Source of the DNA: Aphelenchoides besseyi
Taxonomy: Eukaryota > Nematoda > Chromadorea > Rhabditida > Aphelenchoididae
Assembly (NCBI GenBank): GCA_024699855.1
Contig: JAMPIQ010000002.1
Span: forward strand, 248,001 to 312,000
DNA length: 64,000 nt
Direction: 5' to 3'
The position numbers and the translations under genes were made by a program. Below are positions 43,098 to 54,264 of this stretch, piece by piece. The notes beneath the pieces were generated by a model. It searched no databases and was not told where the DNA came from. It saw nothing but the letters and a program-made list of their open reading frames with translations. Within the stretch, counting starts at the first letter, position 1; each line of letters opens with the position of its first letter.

Positions 43098-44280
43098 CAC
43101 TGCTGGACAAAAGTTTCTGACCACTTCATTCCGGTCCCAATATTTCTCGTTTCTTTTTCTAATGGTAAGTCCAGCTGATTGAATTATGTAAATGAAAGGT
43201 CTAGGTGTTAATTAATGACAAAAAATTGAATTCGACAACTGCATCAACAGAGACAATCGTATTCTCAGATAGCTGGCGACACTCGACATTCTCGTACGAC
43301 AATTTGTTTGTTGCTTACAAACCGCAACTACAAACATGTCAAGAATATGGGACGTCACAGATCTTTGAATCGAGATTATTTTGTTGACATGAAATGGTTC
43401 GTGCGCGGAGAAATTGCGCAAAATCACTTGGTGTCCAGTCGAACAGTCGCAGAAATGTGGATTTGCAAGCTAGTCGTCGAACAATTTGTCGTTGTTTAGC
43501 AGATGCAAACTTTTGTTATAAAGTGCTCAATCAATTTCTGCCGCTTTCTTTCGACCACAAACTCAGACGACTTCAATTTTCCGCCAAACATCTGAAAGAC
43601 CAAATCGACTGGAAAACGATTATCTTTTCCGATGAAAAACGGTTTAAGAAGGACGGTCTAAACGGTGTAACGAGTTATGCAGATGCCAGTAAACTAGGAA
43701 ATACGATTAGACCGCTGAAAATTAAAAAAACAAATGCGTGGAGGCAGTTTAATGGTACTGAGGGCTTTAGCTAGTAATGGAAAGGTCAGTTTTGTTGCAT
43801 TTCCTTTACGTTAAACTCTTGGATTCTTTCAGATTAAGCTTCATCGCATTATTGGACGTTACAACAGGAAAGTCTAGTTGATTGACCGTCGAAATGTCTT
43901 CATAACTTGGTGTGAAAAGCAGTTTCGACGACGAAATTGGACATGGCAATAGGACAATGCGACCATTCACACGTCAAGAATCGTCGAAAACTACCTCGAT
44001 CACTACAACACAATGGACTGGCCAGCAAGAAGTCCAGATCTGTCAATAATTAAGAATGTCTGGCACTTTCTCGAGCTGGAAGTCTATAGGAAAGAACAGT
44101 TCACTAGTGACAATGATCGGTGGAGAGCAATCGAAAACGCGGCCAAACGAATCGACCCAGCCATCATCACGAGTCTCTTCAAGTCCATTCCAAGTCGGTT
44201 GTTAAAAGTTGTCGGGGAAAAAGGGGTCTCAATAAAAAATCGCGTTATTGCAACTGGTCAGAAACTTTTGTCCAGCAGTG
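43098..44280 (+). mobile_element. Tc1-like transposon, decayed
   Basis: Flanked by TA (43096-43097, 44281-44282). The ends are inverted repeats starting CACTGCTGGACAAAAGTTTC, close to those of the element at 27297. The transposase is degraded. Confidence 0.85.
43394..44249 (+). pseudogene. Tc1-like transposase relic
   Basis: The frame at 43394-43774 covers part of the DNA-binding region (ASRRTICRCL) and the first catalytic Asp (IIFSDEKRFKKDG). After ASNGK there is an intron-like GTCAGT...TTTCAG (about 43785-43833) at the position shared with the intact copy. Further on, WQ is followed by a stop where the second Asp (DNATIH) lies. The third catalytic residue is changed: SPDLSIIKNVW has Lys in place of the Glu of SIENVW. 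So at least two lesions abolish activity. Confidence 0.75.
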
Positions 44281-44282
44281 TA

Positions 44283-45094
44283 GGTCACTCATCTTTCCGC
44301 GCATTTTAACGATAATAATCACAAATTTCTCTTGATATGCTGTTGTATTGTTAAATGTTTTATTCCGCTTACTATAGGTTTTACTAATTCTAAGTTAATA
44401 CCTATTTATTGGGTGCTAATAGTTCACTTCAAATTTAAAAAGGTAGACGATATAAACTTTTATTCTTATCGCTTAAGTAGAACGAAAAAGGACAACAACT
44501 AATAAAAAACAAGAACAGACCGCTGCCTTGGCATACAAAAAAACTAGAAGGACAAAACAATAACACGAAAATGGGGTGGTTTGCCACGGAGAGCGGGAAG
44601 TCAAAGGCAGTTTTTGAAGTCGTCTGCGTCGACAGGGCTATTTGTGGATTCTTGGTTTTGTAATTTGACGAGTTCTCGACCTAAAATGTTTGTCTTGTGA
44701 TGGAATGTTGTTTTTAACTGTCAATCTACTCATGATTCTAATCTTTTACATGACCAAGCACTTCAATTTAATGTTACTTTTCGTACGCTGTGGGTATCTA
44801 TAACGCACTGAGCAATTCGTGTATCAGCATTAAAAGCTTACTTAGTCGCTCGTTCTCTTCGTTGTCTTTTATTTCCGCCCTTATGATAATTCAGTCTCTT
44901 CAGTTTCGTTTACAGCAAAAAAGTCAATATCAAGTCTGGAAAAATAACTTCATTTTATTCAACATTACTACGTGGATAGTCAGATGATTAATTTCCGTGC
45001 GTTATACCTCGTTTTTGATATTCTTCCGATCATCGCTGTTTTGTCCACGATCGGAGTCAGATTTAGAAAAGAGTTTATCGGCTGAGACACGACA
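44283..45094. other. Unassigned region
   Basis: AT-rich with short frames only, none above 71 codons that is not part of the neighbouring transposon. No motif seen. Confidence 0.4.
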
Positions 45095-47610
45095 ATGGGT
45101 AGGGTTAATCGTTCGGAGTCGAAAAGAGGAGCGAGTCAGAACCTGCGGCGCGAGCGACAGAGACGGATCAGGCGAAACATCAAGGTGGATGTTAGGCGGT
45201 GCGAAATGAGAGTTTTTTTTTGGACGGTAATAAAAGACTTCAGTTCTCTCTTCGCAGCGATCGCGAGTGGTCGTGTTTTTGCGCCGCTCCGATTCTATTT
45301 ATTATTGCTGCAAATTTTCCGTTTTAACCGCGGAAATTGGCCCATAACGAAAGAAGAACTCCGGCCACCGACGCCTTTCAAGCGCAAAGGTTATCTAAAG
45401 AAGTCTATTGAATACTCTTCCGGATGACTGGGCCGAAGGACAATGCAAAAATTGGGAAATTCCGAATTGCAACACTCAACGTCCGATCCATCCGTACTGA
45501 TGCTGCACTGGCGGAATTCGAAGATGCCGCGTCGAAAATCAAATTCGATGTTTTTGGAATGTCTGAAACGTGGCTCGATGGTTGTTCAACGGTCGACTTG
45601 GGCTCTGGTTTTGTTCTGCATAACAGCGGTCCGATTTCGCATGGCTGGAGAAAGAAATCGGGGATCGCTTTTTACATCACCAAGGCGCTTAACAAACGAG
45701 TCGATGGTATTCGATTTCTGTCTGACCGTATCATCCAAATGATCATCAATCTTGGCGGCGGACGAAAAATGAGAGTCACTCAAATTTACGCACCCCAATC
45801 GAAGCGCGGTGATGAGGAATACGCTCAATTTCTGGAAGATCTTGAACATGCACTTGAGGGCCGACATTTCACTCATGACATTGTCTTAGGTGATTGGAAC
45901 GCCAAAGTTGGTCCCGCTCAAGATGGTGATTTGTGCTGTGGACCGTTTTCGTTTGGTCAACGAAATTTGGCTGGAGATTCATTGGTCAATTTCTGCGAAT
46001 CGAATGGTCTCAACATTCTTAATGGATGGTTCAAGAAAAGAAAAGAACGGAAATGGACTTGGATTTCGCCGGACAAGAAGACCAAGAACGAAATTGACCA
46101 CGTCATTGCAAGAAATCGTACAACCGTCACCGATGTTTCTGCACTGATAAGAAATTCGAAAAGCGACCACCGAATTCTACGAGCAACATTCAAACTCGAA
46201 ACCAAAAGCAAGTGGCGAATTGCACGTCCTCGCCAACTGCCGCCAAGTTATGATCGAACTCAATTACAAGTCGGTATGTACGTTAAGCACCTAGAAATGT
46301 CAGAAAATGCGAAGTACGACGAGATGGTCAAATCAATCAAAGAAGTGATGGCCAATGTCGAGCGACGAGCCTTACCTTTGCCGAGAATCTCAAGCAACAC
46401 GAAGCAACTTCTGCAACAACGGCACGAAATCAAACACGGACTCACGAATGGTCAACACTCGGCACTCGAAATGACTATTGCTAGCAAGGCGGCTCGATTT
46501 GCATTGAGCGAAGATCTTCGGCGGCATCGAATCGCGGTACTTCAACGCGCACTGGAACAAAATCGACTAAAGTGTGGAAGATTGGAATTGGCATACAAGC
46601 GAAGACAAATCACGCAAGTCAAACGATCAAATGGATAAATGACACAAAGCAACACTGAAACTCTTCACGAAGTGGCCAATTTCTATTCCAAACTCTACGA
46701 ATCAACAAGCGGCAATTTCAAGTCAACAGCAACTGGACCGTTAACTCGACCAATCACTGGAAACGACTTGAAAGAAGCATGCTCAAGAATAAAGGGAAAC
46801 ACATCACCTGGATGCGATGGAATTCCGTCCTATGTCGTCAAATTCTGCGTTCCTCAACTCGCCGATCAACTCGCAACACTACTCAATGAAATGTTCGAAA
46901 ACAACCGATTTCCGTCCGACTTTGCCCACGCAACAACGATTCTGCTCTTCAAGAAAGGAAATGCATTCGATTTGGCAAATTACCGACCGATCTCGTTGCT
47001 TACTACAATCTACAAGTTAGTTACACGAGTAATCACAAAACGTATTCAGGAACAAGTGGCCCATCGACTTCCAATTGAACAAGCTGATGACTTTCTAACA
47101 AATCGGCAAGTTCCTATGACATTCAAACGTCGGTATTTTAGTCAAGTAATACTGCCAACGTTGACCTATGGATGCGAGACATGGGCACTTCAAAAAACTG
47201 CTAAACTTCGACTAAAACGCTGCCAATCGAAAATGGAACGTCGAATGCTCAACATACGTCTGATGGACAAGAAACCACTGGAATGGATACGTCAACGAAC
47301 AAACCTTCCTGATGTTCTGGTCACAATTGGCAAACGGAAATGGCGTCACATGAAGAAAATGGCGAAACGTCAAGATCAAGAAAGATGGGACAACCAGCTG
47401 CTCAATTGGATTCCAGCACCCAAACGACCTGTTCCAGGACGACTAGCAATTCGGTACGCGGACGATTTTATCAAATTCACAAACACAAAGGGCTCCATAA
47501 CACGATGGAAAAATCAAATTTTTAATTCTGAACCTCTCAATTTGTTGTTTTCTTTCGTAATTTATTTTACTGATATAAAGAATAAAAATTGAAATTGAAA
47601 AAATAAAAGA
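45095..47610 (+). mobile_element. RTE-like non-LTR retrotransposon, inactive
   Basis: An apurinic-type endonuclease is followed directly by a reverse transcriptase, with no gag-like ORF of usual size; a basic 110-codon frame (45095-45427) overlaps the main ORF start by ATGA. The 3' end is A/T-rich (AAATTGAAATTGAAAAAATAAA). The limits of the element are approximate and no target duplication was found. Confidence 0.75.
45424..47592 (+). pseudogene. RTE-like endonuclease/reverse transcriptase, with stop and deletion
   Basis: The 404-codon first part has EEP endonuclease motifs: TLNVRSIRT, SETWLD, QIYAPQS, GDWNAKVG, the NEIDHVI block and the final SDHR. A TAA at 46636-46638 is followed at once by ATG in the same frame and the RT region (SPGCDGIPSYVVK, NYRPISLLTTIYKLV). 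At about 47085 the frame jumps from the QAD box straight to FKRRYFSQVILPTLTYGCE, which is normally beyond the YADD active site. The catalytic part of the RT has therefore been removed by an in-frame deletion. A later RYADD at 47455 lies in the tail and is not the polymerase site. Confidence 0.75.
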
Positions 47611-48510
47611 CTTAACAATCGCAATGTTTGTCTCTTTCAGGATGACATTCAATCGGTATTTATTAAAATGATTGCGGTTTTAGTCAGTGGTTATTTCCAT
47701 AAATTAGTCCGTTCTTGGGATCAGATTGAGTTTGACGATATGAGTTCCACAGTCATTTTTTCATTATTTCTAATGAATTTTGTTAATTTAAACCAAATGG
47801 CAAACTGATTTGTTCGTTGCAATTCATTCCGCGAGGTCGTAGTTTAGTTTCATGTACTTATTTAGTCTAGATGGCAGTTTATTCCGTGTTATACTGAAAA
47901 TTTGTTTGTTCAATTAAACTAGTAATCTGATGTCGATCGTGAGCTTCTTGCAAAAGATTCGACTTGACTTTGCTGAGGATACACAGCGGTTTTATAGTTG
48001 TAACATATTTGACTTTCTTGTTCAATTGGATCCGTACATCTTTTATTCTTTTAAAATTTTGATTTCCACTCGAATACTGGTAAGTCCGCATGTTGTAAAT
48101 GGTTCGTCAGTCTGCAAATTCCGTTATTTTTTGCTTGATGCACGTAGACTTCACCATCTTGTAAGGTTGTTTAAATCGCGACTTCATTTTCATTTCTTTT
48201 TTCCCGAATACTTACTTCCGTTTCTTATTCTAATAGAGGGTACCTTTTGTTATTCTGTTCAGAAAGTTATTTTTTAGTCCCCAGGTGACAGAGTAGACAA
48301 AAGTTTACTGAACAAAATAACGTAGTCAACAAAGGCAAATCGGTGCTATGGAGAACAACGATAATAATCAAAACTCAAGCACGTTACCGGAGGAGTAGGA
48401 AGCAAGGAAGTCAATAACACAAAACGCCAGAAAGTGGAGCGAACTCGCGCAAAGAACCGAGATAAAGACTCAACAGTTATCCGGCAATCTTCCGAATATA
48501 GGATGTCCCA
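47611..48510. other. Unassigned region
   Basis: AT-rich sequence with overlapping short frames (up to 115 codons at 47930-48277) and no recognisable domain or splice chain. Confidence 0.4.
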
Positions 48511-48960
48511 CTTAAAAGCCCCGATTTGACTTGCTTATATCTTTTTTGTTTGTGGACCAAATTTGATGCGGGTTTTTGATTCTGAATCCTCTTTAGATGC
48601 CATTTTGATTCCACAAAACAGTTTTTATTTTTTATTTTTATTCAGATAAGATTCAACTTTTTCAAAAAACCCGGCTTTTTAAAAACATTTTCTTGTCTTT
48701 CTTCAAATTCATTCACATTTCCACACTTCGCCCGTTGACATCCAGAAGCTTTTCGAGTCGTCGTTCAAAATCGTCAGTCGCCCTGTCGATCATCTCTTGT
48801 GGAAGTTCCGAAAACTTCGTTGAATGCGCTTCTGGAGATCATCGAAACTTCGCGGTTTGGCATGCGGAATGAACGTAACACAGGAGATGTACGTGCGATA
48901 GACTGCCCAGTCAAATTGTAGCGCTCCACTTCAATATACACATCACGCCACTGATATACA
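48511..48960 (-). mobile_element. IS630-type transposon fragment
   Basis: The minus strand at about 48710-48870 translates in two adjoining frames to the C-terminal part of an IS630-type transposase: KPRSFDDLQKRIQRSFRN, then DRATDDFERRLEKLLDVNGR. This is the same tail type as in the elements at 15739 and 26290. The sequence near 48510 (GGATGTCCCACTTAAAAG) may be an element end, but no matching inverted repeat is seen before the BEL LTR. Confidence 0.55.
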
Positions 48961-49007
48961 GAATTCTGGGTATACACTTTTTCATTTTTTCATACAGAAA
49001 TCAGGGT

Positions 49008-49128
49008 TGTCGCGTCGAGAAGCCAAAAGGCGTTGACTCTGAGCTACTTCATTGCTGTTCGGAGTGGGCGGAGCCCCTCCAACTCCGCCCACCCTAGTCC
49101 GCATGTTATAACCATTCTGTTTTTGTTG
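49008..49128 (+). repeat. 5' LTR, first part
   Basis: Nearly identical to 60745-60866 (SNPs near the first 15 bases and in the T/G run). It ends in TTCTGTTTTTGTTG, which is duplicated at 54265-54278 by the LINE insertion. Confidence 0.9.
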
Positions 49129-49733
49129 CGTCACGCTTTGGCGGAGGGCCCGTCACCGGGTACCTTGTCTGCTTCTCGGGTAACACCTATCGGCCGCGAA
49201 ACCGACATTCAACCTCCACAGAGCTTTGTTTAAGTAGTTAAATCCACTACCTGTCCCTAAGGACTAACCGCTTAGAATGCCATGGGTAAACCCATGGATT
49301 AGACCACAAAGTAGACAAATCCTTCAACCTCAATCTGACACCGTTCCTCGTCGCTATTGCCAATTCTCTTTATCAAGACGTCTCTGTTACTCCCTTCACC
49401 GATTCCAACGAACTAAGGCATCCGGGCACTCCACATTTAGTGGGACGTGGGCCATCCTTATATTCAGCTTCACATCATAGTAGTAAGATTGGTTTTGAAG
49501 AGCTGAGCGAACTACTACAACGGTCCACCAAACTTTCGGCAGGCCTCCAACTGCACACGAAGTGAGCTGGTCGTGCTACACAGCCACTCGCCCTTAGTCT
49601 CCTCTTCCTCAACTACAGTTTCACTTCTCCCACACAATCGTGGGGTCTCAACATTCAACAACCGACAACAACTTCGAGAGGCATCTAAGTTCAAAGTCGT
49701 GTTCTGAGTCAACTCAAGTTATCTTCCAGCTTA

Positions 49734-52700
49734 TCACCGTACGCTCAAATGAGCTCTCACCAGTCTACTCGTACCTAACACTGCAGCTCGCTGCATGCGC
49801 TCCAACACCGCTTTCGCAGTGCGGGTCGGGAAGCCTAACTCTTTCAAGTTCGATAATACATTCGCTTTGACTTCACCGCAGGTACCGATAAGTATCGGAA
49901 TCACAGTCATCCCACCTGGGTAGTCTTTACCATAGATATCCGACACCACCTTTCTCAAGTTATTCTCATCCGGGTAATAAGGAATTGACATCGTTTCACT
50001 ATCACTCACAGTTGAGTTGACAGCATACTTTTGATACTTAACTGCTTCCATCTTGTCTAACGCAGTTAGCCACGCTACACCGACTTCTACAATCTGTATA
50101 CGCCCATTCACCTTGTCAAATATAACGAAGTCTGGCCGATTGTGCTTCATTGGATGAGGAGTAGTGACGGGGAGATCGTACCAAATCTCAACCGTGTTAC
50201 GTTCAGATCTCACTGGCGTGATGATCGGTTGGGTGTAGTGCGTTAATGCTATCCCATATAGCTTACATAAACCACCGTACAGAGCGCGGCATACCGAGTT
50301 GTGTCGAGGAATCATTACCGTAGTACGAAAGAACGGACAACCCGATACGACGTGCTGCACGGTTTCTGGCGCAGACTTGCATCTACGACAGATTCTTCTT
50401 GTTTCAGCACCCGAACCATCACAGAGCACACACATCTCCTGAACCGCAATCACGTTTCGATAATTGAGCTTCGACAAACAACCCTTCGCATTCCACAAAA
50501 ATGAAAGCTCCAGATCAATCGTCGGCTCCTTCCCTTCAATCGTGTGCAATATCACTACCCCAGCACGCGGCAATCTGCTCCAGTCCTCAAACATCCTCTT
50601 GTGAAACTCTTTGCGTATCAGCTTTTTGACCTTCCGACTCGCTTGTGTCGGATTTGTGTACCAAGCTTCATCGCCTCCCGGCTCCACTCTTACACTGATA
50701 CCGCGACGCTCTTTCGAAAACGCCACGACATCTTTTAATTGGAATTTCTCTAGGATTGCAATGAAATCAGCCGTTAACGTGCGTTTACTTCGTGCTAGCA
50801 GGGAGTGAAACAAACCCGATGCTGTTATCAAATCGTTTCGACACTGCATGTAAGCGAAGCCTTGGACTACACTCTCATACAACACCAATTCAACTGATTT
50901 CAGGCCTAATCCGCCCATCCGGGGGTCGACGTACGTCCTTGCGGCGGACGCAACCTTGAACCGGAACTTGGCGTCGGTAAGTTTCTTACGCAACTCCATA
51001 TCGAATTCTATGCATTTCTTTATTTGGGAGGCAAACATGCCATGCCCAACCAACACGTTTCCAAACAAGTAGCTAGCTACCGGCATGACGACCGAGTTAA
51101 TATCGACGACAGTTTGACGTGCCATCCGGTCAACAGCCAATATCTTGTCTACTCGCTTAAGCATAACACCTTCGATACGCTCCCACGCAACGCCTTCAGC
51201 CACTTCAATGCCTTGCTCTACACCTAGATACTTATACACATCCTGCGAGCCCAGCAACTTGATGGATTCGTATGTGGAACTACCAGGTTGTGGGTTAACC
51301 TGTCGCGACGTAGCAATTGCACACTTCTTGGGATTAAGTCGAAGCCCTATAGCATTGCCAAGCTTCTCGACCTCTCCCAACATTCTCCTTGCTCCATCCT
51401 GTGTTCGATTATAGAGTTTCAGGTCGTCCATATAGAACAAGTGATTCAGGGTCAGAGGGCGTCTGTTCCCGTCACCACTTGCCCCACGTGAGTGTACGCT
51501 ACCATAGGCAGTTTCCACCGACTCAAAGCTTCTATTAAGGTGGTTTGATATTGGCGTAACCGCAAGGCAAAACATCAATGGACTCAATGAATCACCTTGC
51601 AGCACACCGTTCTTGATAGGCAAATACTTACTAGTGTGCGTTTTGTCATCGCTTCGAACCTCATACTTTACTTTATTCTTCTTCATCAAGTCCGCAATCA
51701 GTGTATGAACACGACGGTCTAAGCTAACACGCTTCAATAAATAATTCACATACGAATGAGGCACCGAGTCAAATGCCTTCGCGAAATCAACCCAGGCTAC
51801 AGAGAGGTTACTCTTAGCCGTTCCGGCTTTGGTATATTTGGCATCAGTAGTCAAGCACTGGTCAAGGACCTGCGCATGAGTACAACCCCATACACCTTTT
51901 CTACATGAAATCTGCTCCCCAAGCAGGATGTTATGTGCATCAAGGTGACTCCGTAACCAAAAAGCGAGATGAGCCGTTACTAACTTATAGCATGTATTCA
52001 AACAAGCAATCGGTCGGTAATTTCCAGGGTCCTCAGGGTTTCCACCCTTCGCCAATAAGATTACCCGTCCGACTGCAAACCATTGAGGAATTTTCAGCCG
52101 TTTCGTTGTTGAGGTCCACAGCCAATCAAAAAGCTTTCGACTGGCTGCACCGATACGTTTCCAAAGTAAATTCGGGATTGCATCGGGACCGGGTGCTTTC
52201 ATGGGTCTCACTTTCTTCAGCTGTTTGTTCCATTGTTCCAAATTATCAGCTAGACTTCCCAACGACGAGCTAACATTCGGTAAACCAGTCTCCCATGCAG
52301 CAAGTGCTCCAGTTCTCTCGAACCTTCTACTCTCACCAACAATAGGTTTCCAGTACTCCCGAACACTTTCACAAGTTTTGCTTGTAACATCGCTGCTACT
52401 CGCTCTACCACCACCAGCAAGTAGGAACCGCACCGGCTTCCGCCGAAGTGCAATTCGTTTCTCCTGGCTCAATCTCAAATTAACCCGTCGTTTCAGTCCA
52501 TCTAACTGTCCTTTAAGGGCACACAACCGTCTAGCCAACTCATCTGTTGAACGTATATTGACGTAGCGGTTACGAACTTTCGCGAAATTCTTCTTCTGAC
52601 GATCCGTGGGCGGTGTCCCGGCGCGACGGCGGCTGAGCTCATCTGTTATCCAAGAAATTCGAATACGCAGACTTCGCTCCTCCGTCTTCTGAACTTCGTA

Positions 52701-53999
52701 CCAAGTGCGACGCTCCGTCTCGCTCTCATTCAATCTTAGTGCAGCTTGGGCGTGAAGGACACGACCACAAGCATACACAGCGCAGTTAAGCCTAAACAGC
52801 TCTTCTACGCTTCGACGGTTTCCCTCGCCGTTGACATGTATATTAACGACTCTGTTACACCACTCCCACTTCTCGTCCTCGGCCTTTTGCAGTTTCACTT
52901 TCCGTCGTTCGTTACCCTTTCTGTTCTTAAGCGCTTCATAGAAAAACAGCTTAAATAGCTTGTGGAACTCAGTAAAGTCCGTGATTCCCTTTTCGGCTAA
53001 CTCCTTAATTCGGTCCATTCTCCGAATATCCTCATTCTTTCTCACATAGTTATTCCCATTTTCAACTCGCTTTTTGCTCGGACCGGGGATCTTGGCTGCC
53101 GTTTGAACTGCTACTGCATGCACGCGTAACTCGCTCAAAACAGGCGCTGAAGGTTCGCCGTTACTAGGTCCGGATACTGAGTCTTCGCCACTATATCCAA
53201 TGACACTCTCCGGACTTTCCTCGACGTCTCCAACTGCTCCTCCCGGGCCCTCAAATGCCACAACGTTTCGCGTTCGACCAACTTCTCCGTCATTTCCTTG
53301 TTCCCGAACAGGAAGTTCGAAATTTTGAGTTTCAGGTTCGAGTATCTCAGCGTCCAGCAATTCAACAGACTCGTTCGCATACACCGCTGACTCACTCACT
53401 TCTGTTCGCCCTGCCATGAGAGTGTTCTCAGGAAGCAACTCAACATCCGAAGATGCGTCGTCACTCGGACGCCCGCTAGTCTGTAATCTACGGTCCAATG
53501 AGTCACGGTTAGCAACCGGCCTGCTTGCCCGAATAGCACCGTTCATCAATTCATAGCACTCATTCGTTCGTTTCATAACCTCGGAAGGTTTGTACTCACT
53601 ACTCTGTGTAAACTTCGAGTATTTAGCTGTCAATGATTTCGCCGACCGTTCCGGGAAATCTGTCCGTGTTTCACGTACTATATTCCAGATGGCTAAGAAA
53701 CTTGTCCACGATAACTTCCCAATCTGATGTTGCTTTGCCAAAACATAACAACAAACCAAAATCTCAGTCTCCTCTTCTGTCCACTTTGCGGCCTTCCCCG
53801 TCCGTGAAGGAGGGGGTATCTGCGGCTCCCCAGTGCTGGCTGATTGCTCGGCCGGTTGCCTGAGGGTTTGCCACGCTTGTCGACGCCGGGGTTCGGTGCC
53901 AACATTGTCTGCTTCACCTAGTCTCTCAATACCAATAGGATTGACATCGTGCGGGCTAAATACACGGTTAGCACAGGGACTAGGTGTGACCGAAGTCAC
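49734..53999 (-). CDS. LINE polyprotein: reverse transcriptase and restriction-like endonuclease
   Basis: Single protein of 1421 aa that should copy element RNA at a nicked target. Residues about 70-130 resemble a Myb/SANT-like DNA-binding fold (WTEEETEILVCCYVL). The RT spans about 600-950, with NYRPIACLNTCYKLV (about 661), WVDFAKAFDSVPH, NGVLQGDSLSPLMF and the active-site box FYMDDLK (about 857), where R2-type elements usually have FADD or YMDD. A C-terminal Cys-His knuckle (CVLCDG ... CRRC ... HVVSGCP, about 1200) precedes the endonuclease core RPDFVIFD...IVEVGV (about 1286). No N-terminal C2H2 finger is seen, unlike R2. No stop or frameshift occurs, so it may be active. The precise clade needs a tree. 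Confidence 0.9.
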   Translation of the reverse strand: MTSVTPSPCANRVFSPHDVNPIGIERLGEADNVGTEPRRRQAWQTLRQPAEQSASTGEPQIPPPSRTGKAAKWTEEETEILVCCYVLAKQHQIGKLSWTSFLAIWNIVRETRTDFPERSAKSLTAKYSKFTQSSEYKPSEVMKRTNECYELMNGAIRASRPVANRDSLDRRLQTSGRPSDDASSDVELLPENTLMAGRTEVSESAVYANESVELLDAEILEPETQNFELPVREQGNDGEVGRTRNVVAFEGPGGAVGDVEESPESVIGYSGEDSVSGPSNGEPSAPVLSELRVHAVAVQTAAKIPGPSKKRVENGNNYVRKNEDIRRMDRIKELAEKGITDFTEFHKLFKLFFYEALKNRKGNERRKVKLQKAEDEKWEWCNRVVNIHVNGEGNRRSVEELFRLNCAVYACGRVLHAQAALRLNESETERRTWYEVQKTEERSLRIRISWITDELSRRRAGTPPTDRQKKNFAKVRNRYVNIRSTDELARRLCALKGQLDGLKRRVNLRLSQEKRIALRRKPVRFLLAGGGRASSSDVTSKTCESVREYWKPIVGESRRFERTGALAAWETGLPNVSSSLGSLADNLEQWNKQLKKVRPMKAPGPDAIPNLLWKRIGAASRKLFDWLWTSTTKRLKIPQWFAVGRVILLAKGGNPEDPGNYRPIACLNTCYKLVTAHLAFWLRSHLDAHNILLGEQISCRKGVWGCTHAQVLDQCLTTDAKYTKAGTAKSNLSVAWVDFAKAFDSVPHSYVNYLLKRVSLDRRVHTLIADLMKKNKVKYEVRSDDKTHTSKYLPIKNGVLQGDSLSPLMFCLAVTPISNHLNRSFESVETAYGSVHSRGASGDGNRRPLTLNHLFYMDDLKLYNRTQDGARRMLGEVEKLGNAIGLRLNPKKCAIATSRQVNPQPGSSTYESIKLLGSQDVYKYLGVEQGIEVAEGVAWERIEGVMLKRVDKILAVDRMARQTVVDINSVVMPVASYLFGNVLVGHGMFASQIKKCIEFDMELRKKLTDAKFRFKVASAARTYVDPRMGGLGLKSVELVLYESVVQGFAYMQCRNDLITASGLFHSLLARSKRTLTADFIAILEKFQLKDVVAFSKERRGISVRVEPGGDEAWYTNPTQASRKVKKLIRKEFHKRMFEDWSRLPRAGVVILHTIEGKEPTIDLELSFLWNAKGCLSKLNYRNVIAVQEMCVLCDGSGAETRRICRRCKSAPETVQHVVSGCPFFRTTVMIPRHNSVCRALYGGLCKLYGIALTHYTQPIITPVRSERNTVEIWYDLPVTTPHPMKHNRPDFVIFDKVNGRIQIVEVGVAWLTALDKMEAVKYQKYAVNSTVSDSETMSIPYYPDENNLRKVVSDIYGKDYPGGMTVIPILIGTCGEVKANVLSNLKELGFPTRTAKAVLERMQRAAVLGTSRLVRAHLSVR

Positions 54000-54142
54000 C
54001 GGTTCTGTGCCACTACGTGCACCCGCCGCACCATTTAGGTTTTTGCTGATTAGTGGAGTTTAACGTCTTTTTCTTCGGGGTTATCGACCCCTCAGTAAGA
54101 CTTTACCAATTAAGGAAGGACAGGTAGATCGCCCGCCCGAAT

Positions 54143-54264
54143 CTGGCTTCAGCCACCCTTGCGGGTGCCCAGGGACACGGCGTGGACGTAGCCAGCGTGA
54201 GAAGAGACCAGAGAATACAACTCTGCTTTACCCACAGAGGGTTATCCCGTACTCACCCGTCCCC
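54143..54264 (-). ncRNA. HDV-like self-cleaving ribozyme at LINE 5' end
   Basis: The first 122 nt of the LINE (minus strand) fold as an HDV-type double pseudoknot. P1 pairs GGGGAC (54264-54259) with GUCCCU (54176-54171), with a G-U wobble at the cleavage site. The extended J1/2 has a CUCUG...CAGAG hairpin. P2 pairs CUGGCU (54195-54190) with AGCCAG (54148-54143). P3 is ACG/CGU with loop UCCACGC. P1.1 pairs CC of that loop with GG after P1. P4 is CACCC-GCAA-GGGUG. J4/2 reads GCUGA and holds the catalytic C. The predicted cut is exactly at the element boundary, as in R2 elements, where it frees the 5' end from a host transcript. Confidence 0.8.

Larger units (their letters stand above)
49129..54264 (-). 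mobile_element. Full-length LINE with restriction-like endonuclease
   Basis: A 5.1-kb non-LTR retrotransposon in minus orientation inserted into the BEL 5' LTR, bounded by a 14-bp target duplication (TTCTGTTTTTGTTG at 49115-49128 and 54265-54278). It has a 5'UTR of about 265 bp beginning with an HDV-like ribozyme, a single uninterrupted ORF, and a 3'UTR of about 600 bp that ends in GTGACG without poly(A). The layout is that of the R2/R4/NeSL group of early-branching LINEs. Confidence 0.9.

Noticed and set aside
47455..47470. RYADD as the RTE polymerase active site
   Set aside because: It lies after the region that follows the RT domain (the CETWAL block and beyond), so it is a chance match and not the catalytic box.
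48774..48977. 67-codon minus-strand frame as a gene
   Set aside because: The adjoining frame shows that this stretch is a decayed IS630-type transposase tail.
50301..52566. Several plus-strand frames of 60-120 codons
   Set aside because: They lie antisense to the intact LINE ORF and mirror its codon pattern.
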